From the NCBI GenBank assembly GCA_022559845.1, contig CM040123.1, positions 301,804,642 through 301,868,641 of the forward strand: a stretch of 64,000 nt of DNA, written 5' to 3'. Source of the DNA: Amorphophallus konjac (Eukaryota > Streptophyta > Magnoliopsida > Alismatales > Araceae). Within the stretch, counting starts at the first letter, position 1; every line of letters starts with the position of its first letter. Positions 1 through 11,106 of the stretch are shown in pieces. Made by a program: the position numbers and the translations under genes. The notes under the pieces were generated by a model, which saw only the letters and a program-made list of their open reading frames with translations, was not told the DNA's origin and did no database searches.

Positions 1-1
1 A

Positions 2-349
2 ATCAGCCTCGGTTGCGTATTGATGCAAAATGGCCGGGTGATTGCCTATGCCTCAAGACAACTAAAGGACCATGAAAGGAACTACTCCACTCATGACCTG
101 GAAATGGCAGCGGTGGTCCACACCTTGCGTATCTGGAGGCACTATTTATATGGGGTTCGGTTTGAGGTCTTCACTGACCATCAGAGTCTCAAGTACATAT
201 TCACCCAGAAGGAACTCAATTTGAGGCAAAGGAGATGGGTTGAGCTATTGAAGGACTATGACTTCACCTTACAATACCATCTGGGCAAGGCGAATGTGGT
301 GGCATATGCTCTCAGCCGAAAGTTGATGGCGCTGAGTTTGCATCGATAG
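2..349 (+). pseudogene. Chromovirus RNase H domain (partial)
   Basis: In the reading frame whose codons start at 2, 5, 8 and so on, the translation reads as the RNase H domain of a Ty3/gypsy polyprotein. This domain degrades the RNA strand of the RNA/DNA hybrid during reverse transcription. Visible motifs are [19 protein letters not shown] at the start, the glutamate in [11 protein letters not shown], and the aspartate in FTDHQSLKY. The last conserved block reads [10 protein letters not shown] at 296-325, where the family normally has Asp before ALSR. Codon 305-307 is TAT (Tyr), so a residue of the usual catalytic set appears lost. The segment ends at a TAG (347-349), with another stop at 380-382. 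The reverse transcriptase part lies to the left of the window. Confidence 0.85.
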
Positions 350-382
350 TGGGATATGATGGAGGGAGTGATCAAATCATGA

Positions 383-766
383 CCCGAGAAAGGGAAGCAC
401 TTCGGTCTCCTAGCTGGGTTATCGGCAAGACCTGCATACTTAGATAGAATTGCTGAGGCACAAAGGCAGAACATGGCATTACAGAGACAACTAAACAATG
501 AGAACTTCCAAATGAGGATTGATGGACTGATCACATTCTGAGGAAGAATTTGTGTACCAGATGATGTGGAGATAAAGAAGGACTTGATGCGGGAGGCTCA
601 TAGGGAAAAGTTCTCCATCCATCCCGGAAGCACCAAGATGTTCCAGGATATGAAGAGAACGTACTGGTGGCCAGAAATGAAGCGAGACATTACGGAGTTC
701 ATGTCCAAATGTCTCACATGTCAGCAGGTAAAAATTGAGCATCAAAGACCTAGCGGTCCTCTCTAG
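383..766 (+). pseudogene. Chromovirus linker and integrase H2C2 zinc-binding domain
   Basis: Same frame as the RNase H remnant. A linker containing RIAEAQRQNMALQRQL leads through a stop (539-541) into the integrase N-terminal zinc-binding domain. Its HHCC pattern is visible as HREKFSIHPGSTKMF followed by KCLTCQQVK, with the family motif YWWPEMKRDI between them. This domain helps multimerise integrase and hold the cDNA ends. It ends at TAG 764-766, where related polyproteins carry Gln after GxL, so a CAG to TAG change is likely. A further stop lies at 782-784. Confidence 0.8.
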
Positions 767-784
767 ACCATTGAGATGGCATAA

Positions 785-1360
785 TGGAAATGGGAACAAA
801 TCACCATGGACTTTGTGCCTGGTCTACCCATGACCAGGAGAAGGCACGACACAATCTGGGTAATTGTGGACAGGTTCACAAAGACTGCACACTTCCTGCC
901 CGTCAACAAGCAAACTCCAATCGAATCCTCAGCGAAATTATTCATCGCTGAGATTATTCGGTTGCATGGTGCACCCTTGTCCATCATTTCTGATTGGGAC
1001 CCTCAATTCACCGCGAGGTTCTGGAAGAGTTTGCAGCATGCTGTGGGGACAGAGTTGCGGCTCAGCTCGGCCTTTCACCCTCAGACTGATGGGCAATCCG
1101 AGCGTACCATCCAAACCCTAGAAGATATGCTGAGGGTGTGCAGTATTGAATGGAGGAGCAACTGGGATGATCACTTACCCCTAATGGAGTTTGCATACAA
1201 AAATAGCTACCACTCCGCCATCAGAATGCCACCCTATGAGGCACTTTATGGGCGGCCATGTAGGTCACCAGTATGTTGGTATGAAGCTGGCGAGAAGCAG
1301 CTATTCGGGCCACAATTGGTGCAAGACTGCTCAGAGAAGATATCCATGATCCGACAGTGA
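785..1360 (+). pseudogene. Chromovirus integrase catalytic core
   Basis: This is the RNase H-fold catalytic core (rve) of a Ty3/gypsy integrase, which inserts cDNA into the genome. The D,D(35)E residues are visible: Asp in WVIVDRFTKTAHFLP, Asp in SIISDWDPQF, and Glu in HPQTDGQSERTIQTLEDMLR. The core reads through without interruption from 785 to a TGA at 1358-1360. The usual second-Asp motif is SDRDPRF. Here it is SDWDPQF, consistent with a CGG to TGG change. The closing TGA also fits loss of a conserved Arg (CGA to TGA). The GKP-type C-terminal region follows in the same frame. Confidence 0.9.
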
Positions 1361-1852
1361 CTCCTTATAGCCCAGAGCCGTCAGAAAAGTTATGCAGACC
1401 AGCAGCGGCGGACAGAGTTGACATTTGCGGAAGGAGACCATGTATTCCTAAAGGTGTCTCCTACCAAGGGAGTCATGCGATTTGGGAAGAAGGGCAAGCT
1501 CAGTCCCATGCATATCAGGCCTTTTGAGATTCTACAGAGGGTCGACAAGGTGGCTTATCAACTTGCACTCCCGCCTGCTCTGGCACATGTGCATCCGATT
1601 TTTCACGTCTCCATGCTCAGGGAATATGTCCGTGATGCCTCGCATGTGATAGAATACGAGCCCCTGAAAGTTCAAGCAAATCTGTCTTATGTGGAGTAGC
1701 CCATCGAGATAATAGACCGGAAGGAATAGGTATTGAGGAATAAGACCATCCGGCTGGTGAAAGTCTTATGGAGGAATTCTCATTCCGAGGAAGCAACTTG
1801 GGAGCCGGAGGACAAGATATGCCAGGAATACCCCCAACTATTCGGTAAGTAA
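1361..1852 (+). pseudogene. Chromovirus integrase C-terminus with chromodomain
   Basis: In the same frame as the integrase core, the text continues with FAEGDHVFLKVSPTKGVMRF, KLSPMHIRPFEIL and HPIFHVSMLREY. This is the conserved C-terminal integrase module of chromoviruses. After stops at 1697-1699 and 1727-1729 the chromodomain remains readable: PIEIIDRKE, then VLRNKTIRLVKVLW and EATWEPEDKI. Chromodomains bind methylated histone tails and direct insertion to heterochromatin. The polyprotein ends at TAA 1850-1852, just after the YPQLFGK tail. Both internal stops sit where close relatives have Gln. Confidence 0.85.
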
Positions 1853-1890
1853 TTTTCCTTGAAGGGAAGTTTTTCAATTCAATTTTGAGG

Positions 1891-1916
1891 ATGAAATTAT
1901 TTTAAGTGGGAGAGAA
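1891..1916 (+). other. Polypurine tract of the chromovirus
   Basis: Purine-rich run ending AAGTGGGAGAGAA immediately before the LTR start TGTTATGAC. It primes plus-strand DNA synthesis. The preceding GATGAAATTATTTT is the usual spacer between the stop and the tract in this clade. Confidence 0.8.
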
Positions 1917-2863
1917 TGTTATGACTACCAATTGGGCACTAGCCCAATCGGGTATGATTCGGACCCATGAACTCAACGGGCCAGAAATCTGGACAGATTA
2001 ATTAAGAATCTTTAGAAAACCCGTAACTTAACCTAGAAAAATCAGAAAAGGATGAAACTAGGCTCATTAGAAAGCTTGGGCCCTTATCCCAAACTCCTAT
2101 GTTGGGGAGGAAGCCCAATTCGCACCAGAACTTGGGCCCATAACCCTTTGGCTGATAGCTATCACAAAGGGGTGTGACTGTTAGGGAAATTTGAAGGTAA
2201 TTAATAGGAAATTCATAACTTCGCCTGTGGTTAATGAAATGACCTGAAACTAAGGCCAAAATTTCTAGTATGATGTTATCCACAACTTCTATGATGGGGT
2301 CGAGGCCCAATAGGGACTGGATAATGGAGTTGTGCCCCGATTACCTCGGGCTACCGAAAGGTCACATTTTGAATAAGTGAGAATAAATGATAAACGTGCA
2401 AAAATCATAACTCATGCTAGAGATACTGACATTTGATGAAACTACAACCCAACGTTAGATATGGAAACCCTCTTGATTTCATATGAAGACATCTGAATCC
2501 AAATCCCAACAGGAGAGCACGCCCACTCCCATTTATGACTAGGTAAACGAAGGGTCGCGACTAAAATAGAGGAGAAATAACGTTAATATTGAGAAAATCA
2601 TAACTCACAATAGAGATGATGGAATTCGATGCAACTACAACTGAAAGTTAGATCTGTAAGTCCTCTTCATTTCATATGAAGACATCCTAACCTAAATCCT
2701 AACAAATAAACGCGCCCATTCGCATCATTGACCGGGTAGACGAAGGGTCACCTCTGTTCAAACCGAAAGGATGCTTAGCATTAACCTTCCTTAAACCATC
2801 GACCTTGGGAAGTAGGTGGGATCCTTCCGGGTCGTAGGAGAACCTTGGGAGACTTGAAAGAAA

Positions 2864-2873
2864 CTATAAAAGG
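2864..2873 (+). promoter_or_regulatory. TATA-like box of chromovirus LTR
   Basis: CTATAAAAGG, about 950 bp into the LTR, is the only good TATA match in this part. It would place the U3/R boundary near 2900. Inference from motif and position only. Confidence 0.5.
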
Positions 2874-3339
2874 AGGGTGGTGTCATGGGTGGTCAACCTT
2901 TTAGCAACACTACTCTTCCATTTTATGCCACCTATGTTTTCTCTTGGGTAAGGAAGAGAGGTGAGAGACCTGGGCACTTCGTAGAAGGGTGAACCTGCAG
3001 CGAAGTCTTGGGAGGATACGAGGTATGGATCTCATCCCCGGATCGAAAGGGGTAAAGCTGAGGAGGATCTGGGGTGTGGGTGTTATCCCCAGATCTTCGG
3101 TTAACATCTCAAAGGTAGGCACCTAACCTTAAACTTTAGGGGTCAATACTGGATTAGAACGGTTTATAAATATATTTTATACACTTTAAAGATGGATTCA
3201 GGGCATGTGGGGACCACCACCATGATCATTTTTGGCTTTTGGTTTCATCAGGTTTCGGGCATCTATGAGTTACCTCTGAGTCTCTAAGGAATAGTATAGT
3301 CCCTAGGAAGGTCAGCCTTTGGGACAAGGTCTATACATA

Positions 3340-4216
3340 TTTCATATGGGTCATAGCAGGGTCTGTGCATAGTTCCTAATATCCATAGTAAGGTCAAGCA
3401 TAGAGAGGTCAGTGCATGTTTAGTTCAGGCCAAAAGAGAGGTCGGTGCATGCTTAGTTCAGGCCAAAAGAGAGGTCGGTGCATGTTATGTTCAAGCCATA
3501 AGGTCGGTGCATGTTTAGTTCAGGCCAAAAGAGAGGTCGGTGCATGTTTAGTTCAAGCCATAAGGTTGGTGCATATTTAGTTCAGGCCAAATTAAGGTCG
3601 GTGCATGTTTTGCCCAGGCCAAGAGAGGTCTGTGCATGTTTATGTTAGCATCGCTGCACTTTTAGTTCATGCGTTGGTAAAGGTCTGTGCATGTTTGTGT
3701 TAGCATCGGTGCACTTTTGGTCCATGCGTAGGTAAAGGTCTATGCATGTTCATGTTAGCATCGGTGCACTTTTCGTCCATGCGTAGGTAAAGGTCTGTGC
3801 ATAGTAAGGTCTGTGCATGTTTTGTGCTAGCATAACTAAGGTCCATGCATAGAAGGTCTGTGCATGTTCGTGCTAGCCACGGTAAGGTCTGTGCATAGTA
3901 GGTCGGTGCATGTTATGTGACTAAGGTCTGTGCATAATAGGTCGGTGCATGTTTTATGTTAGCCATGGTAATGTCTGTGCATGTTTGTGTTAGCCATGGT
4001 AAGGTCTGTGCATAGTAAGGTCTGTGCATAGTAAGGTATGTGCATGTTTGTGTTAGCCATAGTAGGGTCTGTGCATGTTTGTGTTAGCCATAGTAAGGTC
4101 TGTGCATAGTAAGGTCTGTGCATGTTGCGTTAGCCATAGTATGGTCTATGCATGTTTGTGTTAGCCATAGTAAGGTCCGTGCATGTTTGGTCCAAGCATA
4201 ACTAAGGTCCGTGCAC
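3340..4216 (+). repeat. Array of about 30 GGTCNGTGCAT motifs
   Basis: A short core, usually GGTCTGTGCATGTT or GGTCGGTGCATGTT, recurs about 30 times at irregular spacings of roughly 15-60 bp. It is separated by variants of GTGTTAGCCATAGTAA and AGTTCAGGCCAAAAGA. Some adjacent units form longer near-identical repeats, for example around 3411-3600 and 3960-4190. Most copies contain TGCATG, the RY-type core. The array is downstream of the TATA box, so it would be in the transcript. Confidence 0.85.
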
Positions 4217-5528
4217 CTGTGGGTCTGTCCAGATTTCCAGAAACACAGAAAAGGAGAGTTTTGAAAGGGCATTTTATTTCATAAAAATCTAAAAAATTAG
4301 GAAATGATAGAATGATAAGTTAGTAACTCACTGTAAAAGTTTCATGTCCCCAGAAATTCCGTACTTTTAGATATAAATCATTTTCTATGCATGTGTAGTC
4401 TAGAAGGATGAACATGTACTTTCATATAGTAACCCGAACATGACTACGGGTGTGTTTAGCCATCTTAAACTAAATTAACAGCATATCTACGAGCATGAGT
4501 AACTCATTAGGAGAATGACTACGAGTATGTTTAGCCCTTTAAAATCATGAAAATATATCTGATGAGTATCATGCTAGTAATATCCAGTAAGAATACGTAT
4601 GTCATGAAGGGAAAACAGCAACATTCTGTGAGGTTGGACTTCGGTCCCTTCTGCGGGACGGCGATACGTAATGCCGCAGAAGTAAAAGATCCCATGGGAC
4701 GATGATACGTAATGCCCTGGTTCAAAATCCTATTTCTTCAATTTTCGGTACCATTGTGGGGCGGCCTTTGTGAGACGGAGATACGTAACGCCACTGGGCC
4801 ACAAGAATCTAGGTGGGAGTTCGCTCTCAGGTCTGCGCAGTACTCTTTCGTTCGTTGTGTGTGTGTGGGCCTCCGGTGTTTGCGACAGCTGTCCGGTTCC
4901 ATGAATGGCAATAATATGAACTCTCATAAAATGTGATAATATGAAATTGTTCTTGTACTGAGGTCTTGCTGCATGCATGGGTGTTTATACTAGTTGAAGA
5001 ATCTGTACTTTCCTTGTTGAGTTATTTTAAGTAGATGATATAAAATGAACTATGCTACTATTAACATCAGGAAAATGCATATAAATGATTATATAGATGC
5101 AAAGTTGATCTCAGTTTGTTTAGGATGCCTACTGAGCATCACACTCACCCATGTGACACACGTTTTCAGGAAATATAGAGGAGGAGGTTGAGGTGGAGGC
5201 AGCAGCAGAGGAATAGAGTTAGCACCACCCATCTGGGTATGCTGCAGTCAAATGTTTTGCTATATGCAGGGTGTGGGGTGAAAAGCCCATGTGGGCTCAT
5301 GTGTAATCTGGAACATGAACCTATACCCTTTTTGGAGATTATGAATGGTGGAGATGCTTATCTACATTTCTTGTAACCTGTTGTTTCTCTCTCATGTGAA
5401 TGTATGTATGTTACATAATATTATGGTTCCGCGATACGTACGGAGTGATTGCTTTGGGGTCCGATAAAAAAAGAAAAAAAATATATCCCCAAAAATTTGG
5501 GGATCAGATCCCGGGGCATTACAGATAT

Positions 5529-6690
5529 ACATGCTAACTCGTGTTCATTTTTTTATTTTTCAGTTATACCGGTCGACGTAAGTAAAGGGTCGGTCGACCT
5601 AATTTTCCAGTAGCTTGCAGGGCACGGGCCGGTCGACCAAAACAGGTCCACCGATCGACCGAATTTCCTACTACCCAGATAGAATGTTTTTTTTATAGAA
5701 ATCGGTCGACCAAAGCTGTCTACCAGTCGACCGATGAGGGCGGTCGACCGACACTAAGCGCCAGTCGACTGTGCGAATAGGGTGTTTGTGCGCATGAAAG
5801 TGAATCTGCCGTGGCTCACACATGGGGCATCCTTAAGGGTATGAAAAATATCCTAAATGCCCCCAACCCATTGCCTAACATGTGAGAGGGTTTAGGAAAG
5901 GTTCTAGAAGTGGTATGGAGGTCTTTTGGTCCTTAAATCTCCTAAAAAATCTCTTATTGAGAATTTGGGGAGTTTATCTTAGAGAAAAGAGAAAATAACC
6001 TTGGAGAGGGAGAAGCGGAAAATCCCCCCATTGCTGCCAAGAGGAGATCCTTACCTGTTCGAAGTAAGTTCATTTGTGCCGAATCGTGATGAAGCCTTGT
6101 TCGTGCTACTTGGATCGTCATTTGTCCGTCCTTGAAGCTCTCATTGTCATGGGAGGAACCATCTCAAGGGGTAAATCTTCTTTGTTAATCTTTCTATCTT
6201 AGTTGATTTTCTGAGTCATTGAGTCTTTCTTTGATAGAATTTATGTGTGTGATATTGATACATTCGAAGTGTGTGTGGTTGGATAGTGCATTATGCACAT
6301 TTGTGTGTTTGGGTTGCGATCCACAACGTATGTGTGTGGGGGCTATAAATCACAGCATGTGTGTGTTTGGTGTTGCATTTCATAGCGTGTGTGTGTCTTG
6401 AAATCTACCAGATAGTGGATTTGGAATCCTTACTCGGTGAGGGGTGGACGTAGGGGTCAAGGTTTGCACCTGAATCACTTAAAAAATTGCTATCTCCTGT
6501 GGTTTGCTTTGTGGTGTGCTTTGTGATTAATTGTGTTATTTGTGGCCAAATTGAGTGTGATCCGATAAGAACTGAGTGAATCGTTTAATTCTTGGATATA
6601 TCTTGCTTATCTAAAAATTGCTCACGGGATAGATTTTTGTTTATGAAAAAGTTCCCTAGCAATCAATTCAACCCCCCTTCTTGATTGCCG
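5529..6690 (+). repeat. Relic of a Sirevirus-like LTR
   Basis: No gene here. The stretch resembles the 3' two thirds of the Sirevirus LTR at 57652-59297. It has GGTCGACC palindromes near its start (5568-5770). Near its end it has the phrase GGTGAGGGGTGGACGTAGG (about 6438-6456) followed by a TTAAAA...GTGGTTTG segment, as in that LTR. It stops in a C-run (AATTCAACCCCCC) that resembles a copia LTR end, but no primer site follows. The chromovirus inserted at its left edge, so the start is missing. TG-rich low-complexity sequence fills 6240-6400. Confidence 0.6.
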
Positions 6691-7100
6691 TTTGCTTGGG
6701 AGAACACAACCCCCCCATGGGGTGGCCAAGGGTCAGATGAACATGGAGCTCACTCCAGAGGCTACAAACGGCTTGTAAAGAAATTTGTTGGTTGGTTTTG
6801 TGTTTGCTAAGCACACGCCAAAGGCATGTCACATCATCGTCCCTCATACGACAGTCCCTCATATGATGTTTAGCTAAGACACAAACCTCCTCAAACCAGG
6901 GTATGTTCACAAGTCTTGATGCAAGATGAAGCATTAAGTCCCTACCTTGATGAACATGCCCTACTCATATGTTGCTTTGCTGAAAGCACCGTACCCAGAT
7001 GTCACTCGGTGAGCTTGCCTTGAATGCGGTTGCTCGGACAACGGGTCTATTTCATGAGTCTTGATGGAAGATGAGTGTCAAGCCCCTACCGCATTAAAAG
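6691..7100. other. Unassigned repeat DNA
   Basis: No gene supported. Two related segments containing AGTCTTGATG and AGATGA lie about 145 bp apart (near 6911 and 7057), so the stretch is itself loosely repetitive. It leads directly into the 81-bp array. Confidence 0.4.
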
Positions 7101-7630
7101 TGCCAGGCACCCGACTGTCAGTCCCAACAGCGCCCGACCATTAAGGTCTCACGACGCCTAGCTCCTTCAGTCACAACAGTGCCCTTGACATCAGACTTCC
7201 ACTCTCAACAGCACTTGACCTCCAGGGTCTTACGACACCCAGCTCCTTCAGTCGCAGCAGTGCCCCCGGTACCCGAATACCAGTCTCAACAATGCCTGAC
7301 CGCTAGGGTCTCACGGCATCTAGCTCCTTCAGTCACAACGGTTCCCCTGGCACCCGACTGCCAGTCTCAACAGTGCCCAACTGCCAAGGTCTCACCGTGA
7401 CCAGTTTCTTCAGTGGCAACGGTGCCCCCGGCACCCGACTACCAGTCTCAACAGCGCTTGACCGCCAGAGTCTCATGGGGCCCAACTCCTTCAGACACAA
7501 TGGTACCCTTGGCACCCGACTGCCAGTCTCAATAGTGCCTGACCACTAGGATCTCATGGCACCCAGCTCCTTCAGTCACAACGGTACCCTCAGCACCCGA
7601 CTGCCATCCGTCTCCTAGCTTCTGTTGTCA
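7101..7630 (+). repeat. 81-bp tandem repeat array, about 6.5 copies
   Basis: Copies begin near 7101, 7180, 7261, 7342, 7423, 7504 and 7585. The period is exactly 81 bp over five successive steps. Each unit reads roughly TGCCCCCGGCACCCGACT, then CCAGTCTCAACAG, then TCTCACGGCACC and CTCCTTCAGTCACAACGG. The period is 27 codons, but only short open frames exist and later copies are broken. Degenerate pieces of the unit continue to about 7990. Confidence 0.85.
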
Positions 7631-8528
7631 CAATAGTGCCCTCTGGCACCCGACTGCTAGTTTCAGCCACACCTGCCTACCATAGTCTCAACGCTACCCA
7701 ACCACTCCAACCTCAACGACCCTCGACTGTTCCAGTCACGATGGTGCCCACAGCACCTGACCATCATAAGCCTTGGAGACGCCTAGTGACTACCATAACC
7801 TCAATGGCTCCCAGCTACCCCAGTTTCAACGGCGCCCGACTACTAGCCTCAACAACGATCGACTAGCCCCAATCTCAATAGCGTCCGACCGCCTCAGTCT
7901 TAATAGTGCCCGACCGCCCAAGTCATAACAGTACCCTTGACACCCAACTTCTCCAATGTCAACGGTGTCCAGTTTCTCCAGTCACAGTTGTGCTTGACTA
8001 CTCACTCTGAGCTGCGCCTGACTGCCCCACACGAGCCGTGCCCATTAGCTCGTAACTTGAGTAAGGCACACGACAATAGAGAACAACACTCGATAGGTGA
8101 ATGTCAAGGGACTTGCAAGCCCTCTGATGAGGCACCCTTCCAAGTCACGAGTCCTTTGACGGACATTATGTACAAAAGCAGAAATACCAGCATAGCAACA
8201 CAATGACCCGTGGACCACCACAAATGACAAAATTATCCCGTGGCTTGAACACACTTGTAATCGGGCTTTCATGCCTCATATAATGCCTTTCATAGCATAT
8301 AGTGATGTAATCCAGTCATGGAATTGATTCCCATCCTCGCCAGTTACCAGTCTCAACGTCGTCCAGTGGACTGCCATCTGTCTCCTAGCTCGGTCCCAAC
8401 TCCTTTAGCCAGATGGACCCTATACCCGAGCCGAAACCTGCCTACTCCTTATAGAGCCAATGTCAGCCGCTCTGTGCCAGAACCAACACCTGCCTGCTCC
8501 TTACCTCGCCAGTGTTCGCCGCTCCACC
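7631..8528. other. Degenerate continuation of the repeat region
   Basis: No gene. Fragments of the 81-bp unit (TAGTGCCCGACCGCC, TCAACGGTG) recur irregularly up to about 8000. The remainder, including a doubled phrase near 8420-8520 (ACCTGCCTACTCC, then ACCTGCCTGCTCC), is unassigned. It is continuous with 11107 onward once the solo LTR is removed. Confidence 0.45.
8524..8528 (+). repeat. Target-site duplication (left) of solo LTR
   Basis: CCACC, matched by CCACC at 11102-11106. Confidence 0.8.
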
Positions 8529-11101
8529 TTTAACACCCCAGGCTTTGGATAGTGTTTCTGCGGGTTGCGGATCGTGTTCGTTTGGGTTTCAGAATTTAAT
8601 ATTGGATCTTAGGACCCCCGAATGGTATTTTGTGGGTCATTTCGGGTCCTTGGCAGTGTGTTGAGCGGCCTTGCTTTTTTTGGGAATTTTTCTATGTCAG
8701 AATGTATTTTTTAGAAATATTTAGAGTTGATGTGAATTTTTAAAAAAAGAAAAAGAAAAAGAAAAACCTAATAACCCCCCCACCGTTTCTCTCCCTCACT
8801 TTCTTGTTCTCTCCCTCTCACCCTCTCGTTTCTCTCCCTCTCTTCCTCCACCTCTCTGACAGGCGACGGACGACGGCGGTGGGCGAGATCGGGGGTTGTG
8901 AGAGCTTCGAGCGGCAGGGGATGTACGTGAGGAGCTGGAGGCGGTGGCACAGCACGGCGTGCTCCCAAGTTTGGGGTTCGGATCATGCAAACGTGGCATT
9001 TCTCGATAGTTTGGCATTGAATGCACATGATTTTCTTCGTGAGAGGTAGGGGGATGGATCCTAACTACTTCTCCCACATTTTCCCTTGATTCGGTAGTGT
9101 TTTGGGCGAGAGAGAGGGGTTTATCACCTTTTTGGGGGGAAAACGCATGTTTAGGGGTGAGAGCGTGATTTGACAAATTTTTGTCACGTTTCGTGGGTGG
9201 CATTGTGCTCAGGGATGTTTTCCCCACATTTCTCAGGGGTTCCCGCTCGCATTAGGGATGAATCGGGCTTTGGATCAACCCTCTAGACACTGTTCTGGAA
9301 GGGGTTTTCTACTCAGGAGGCGGCCAAATGGCCTATCGCCTTGCCCACTCTGGGTGCCCAATGGGTTGGCCGCCTGGAGGGCTGGGCGGCCACTGCTGTG
9401 GCCTCCCAGGGGCCCTTTTGTCTGGGTGGCCAAAGCCTTGGCCACCCAGGCTTCTGGGCGGCCAGAGGGCTGGTCGCCCTATCCCCTATCTGGGCGGCCC
9501 ATGGGCTGGCCACCCAATGCCTTGCTTCTTCTCCTCTGGGTGGCAAAGCCCTGGCCGCCGAGGGTTCTGGGCGCCCAGAGGGGTTGCCGCACAGGCCAAA
9601 GGGGTGGCTGCTACTGGGGTGGCCGCCCGGGTGGCTGGGCAGCCAAAGGGTTGGCCACCCAGGTCCCAGTCCATCCGATGAGTGTCCTCCATTGTTTCAT
9701 ATGATTTGTGGTCCCCGTGTGTTCTGTACACCCCGTAGCCAATAGATCAGACATCCAGTCAACGGTTCTAGGGTTTTATGATATATAAATATATATAGCC
9801 ACCTTGTGACACATTACACGTGTACGATTATATTAGTACGAACCGGTGGTACTCCGGTGGTTTCCACTTCTTCAATGAGTTCTCACCTTCAGTGACCTTC
9901 CCCACTAGTCGTAGCTTTCCTACGCACGCGTGTGCAGACCCACTTGGGAGTGGAGGAAAGCTTTCCCAGTGTGACGATTTTTAGGCTGGTTACCATAGGG
10001 CCCCTCGTCTTTGCAGCCTGAGTCTGGGCTGGGGGGAAAACTAGCTAGAGGACCTGACTTAGAGCGCATAGTCTATGTGTGCACACGTGGTTGGGGGAGA
10101 CAGACCCGCGCTGACGAGTGCGACCCCAACTAGTGCTTGTTCTGTGGTCACGTGCTTAGGGTGTCTCAGTTTCCGCCTGGGGCAAGTAGGGAGACACCAG
10201 GGGCACAGATTAAGATGTTAGTGGACTCATCCGGCCTTGCTTCTAGTGGGTAGTGCTCCTGTCACCTGAGAGGTAGCGACTCAGGTTTCCTTCTGACGAG
10301 GTTCAGTGTTTTGGCGGCTCGGTGTCCTTGTTACATGTGATCGAGACGTTATTCCCTGCTCTCCTCGAGAGTCCTGTTCCAGCAGTGTACCCGTGTTCCT
10401 TCGTTGACCCACTGAGGGTCTACTTGGTAGCCTAGGTTCTAGTGTTCGTACCCAAGAGAGATACTTCAAGACAAGTTGGTGTGTTCCAACTTTATGTGGC
10501 CCAGGTTATGAGAATCCGTTTTAGTGTGGTTTGTGTCTGATACTCGAGGTATCCCGACATTGTGCAGGTGTTTGGCAATTAGTGGTTTAGCATGATTATT
10601 TATGTTATAGTGTTGTTCTATCTACCTTACTGCTTTTCCTGCTTTATTGTCGTTTATGCTTTGTTATTTACTGCGATGTTCATTACGTTTCGTTGTGGTG
10701 GGGATCTACGGGACCCCTACTGAGCCAATGAGATGAGGCTCACCCCTTTTCTTTTTAGGTATGGTGTGCCTCCTCGTTGTCTGGAGGCCTTGAGCAGCAC
10801 CAAGAGTCTTAGCGTCGCCAGCTTCTGCCAGTTGGGGTATGCCCCAAGGCTTTATACTTTTCTTTTGTTGAGGTGTACCTTTGCGACTTATATATCTATA
10901 CTAGAAATTGTGTAAAATTGTGTAAATCTGTTTATAAATATAAATTTCAATTTCAACACTTTAATTTTTACATTTATTTTAGAATTCTGTACACTCCCGT
11001 GACACCTATTGAACCCTTCCGAGCTTCCCAACTTGTGGGTGGTGGCGTAGGATCCGAATGGTATCGGGTTTGACTTGGTATTTGGATCTTGGGTCGTTAC
11101 A
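8529..11101 (+). mobile_element. Solo LTR of a chromovirus-type element
   Basis: A 2573-bp LTR with no internal region. It starts TTTAACACCCCAGG (the expected TG appears mutated) and ends TTGGGTCGTTACA. It is flanked by a perfect 5-bp duplication CCACC (8524-8528 and 11102-11106). A solo LTR arises by recombination between the two LTRs of one insertion. Its 3' part shares blocks with the LTRs at 12285, 30087 and 33865, such as GGGGGGAAAACTAGCTAGAG near 10031 and the CACACGTGGT region near 10083. It contains a TATA-like ATATATAAATATATATAG near 9780 and a GGCGGCC palindrome array. Confidence 0.85.
9313..9665 (+). repeat. GGCGGCC/GGCCGCC imperfect-palindrome array
   Basis: About ten to a dozen units of the form GGYGGCCA, 6-9 bases, TGGYCGCC, for example GGTGGCCAAAGCCTTGGCCA near 9425. 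They are strung head to tail inside the solo LTR. The region is strongly GC-rich and therefore open in several frames, which is not evidence of coding. Confidence 0.8.
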
Positions 11102-11106
11102 CCACC
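11102..11106 (+). repeat. Target-site duplication (right) of solo LTR
   Basis: CCACC, matching 8524-8528. Confidence 0.8.

Larger units (their letters stand above)
1..5523 (+). mobile_element. Tekay/Del-type chromovirus (Ty3/gypsy), 3' half
   Basis: This is the 3' half of a plus-strand Ty3/gypsy element, and the window opens inside its RNase H domain. The order RNase H, zinc-binding integrase N-terminus, integrase core, chromodomain, polypurine tract and long LTR is that of a chromovirus. The chromodomain and the 3.6 kb LTR suggest the Tekay/Del clade. All coding remains lie in one frame but carry eight stops, so the copy is dead. The LTR ends in GGGGCATTACA and is followed by GATAT, which would be the target duplication if the left end, outside the window, has the same five bases. 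The element appears to sit inside an older Sirevirus-like LTR (5529-6690). Confidence 0.85.
1917..5523 (+). repeat. 3' LTR of the chromovirus (about 3.6 kb)
   Basis: The LTR starts TGTTATGACTACC right after the polypurine tract and ends GATCCCGGGGCATTACA, giving TG...CA ends and 3607 bp. A TATA-like box lies at 2864-2873. Downstream of it, in the transcribed part, is a dense array of a short GGTCNGTGCAT motif. A purine run and an inverted CCCCAAAAATTTGGGG lie close to the 3' end. There is no supported ORF inside. Its mate LTR is outside the window. Confidence 0.85.

Noticed and set aside
8796..9227. Minus-strand open frame of 143 codons, Arg/Glu-rich at its end
   Set aside because: Inside the solo LTR over its CT-rich leader; no domain and no support from related LTRs.
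9258..9704. Open frame of 148 codons plus overlapping frames on both strands
   Set aside because: It lies wholly in the GC-rich GGCGGCC palindrome array of the solo LTR. Openness in several frames at once comes from base composition, not coding.
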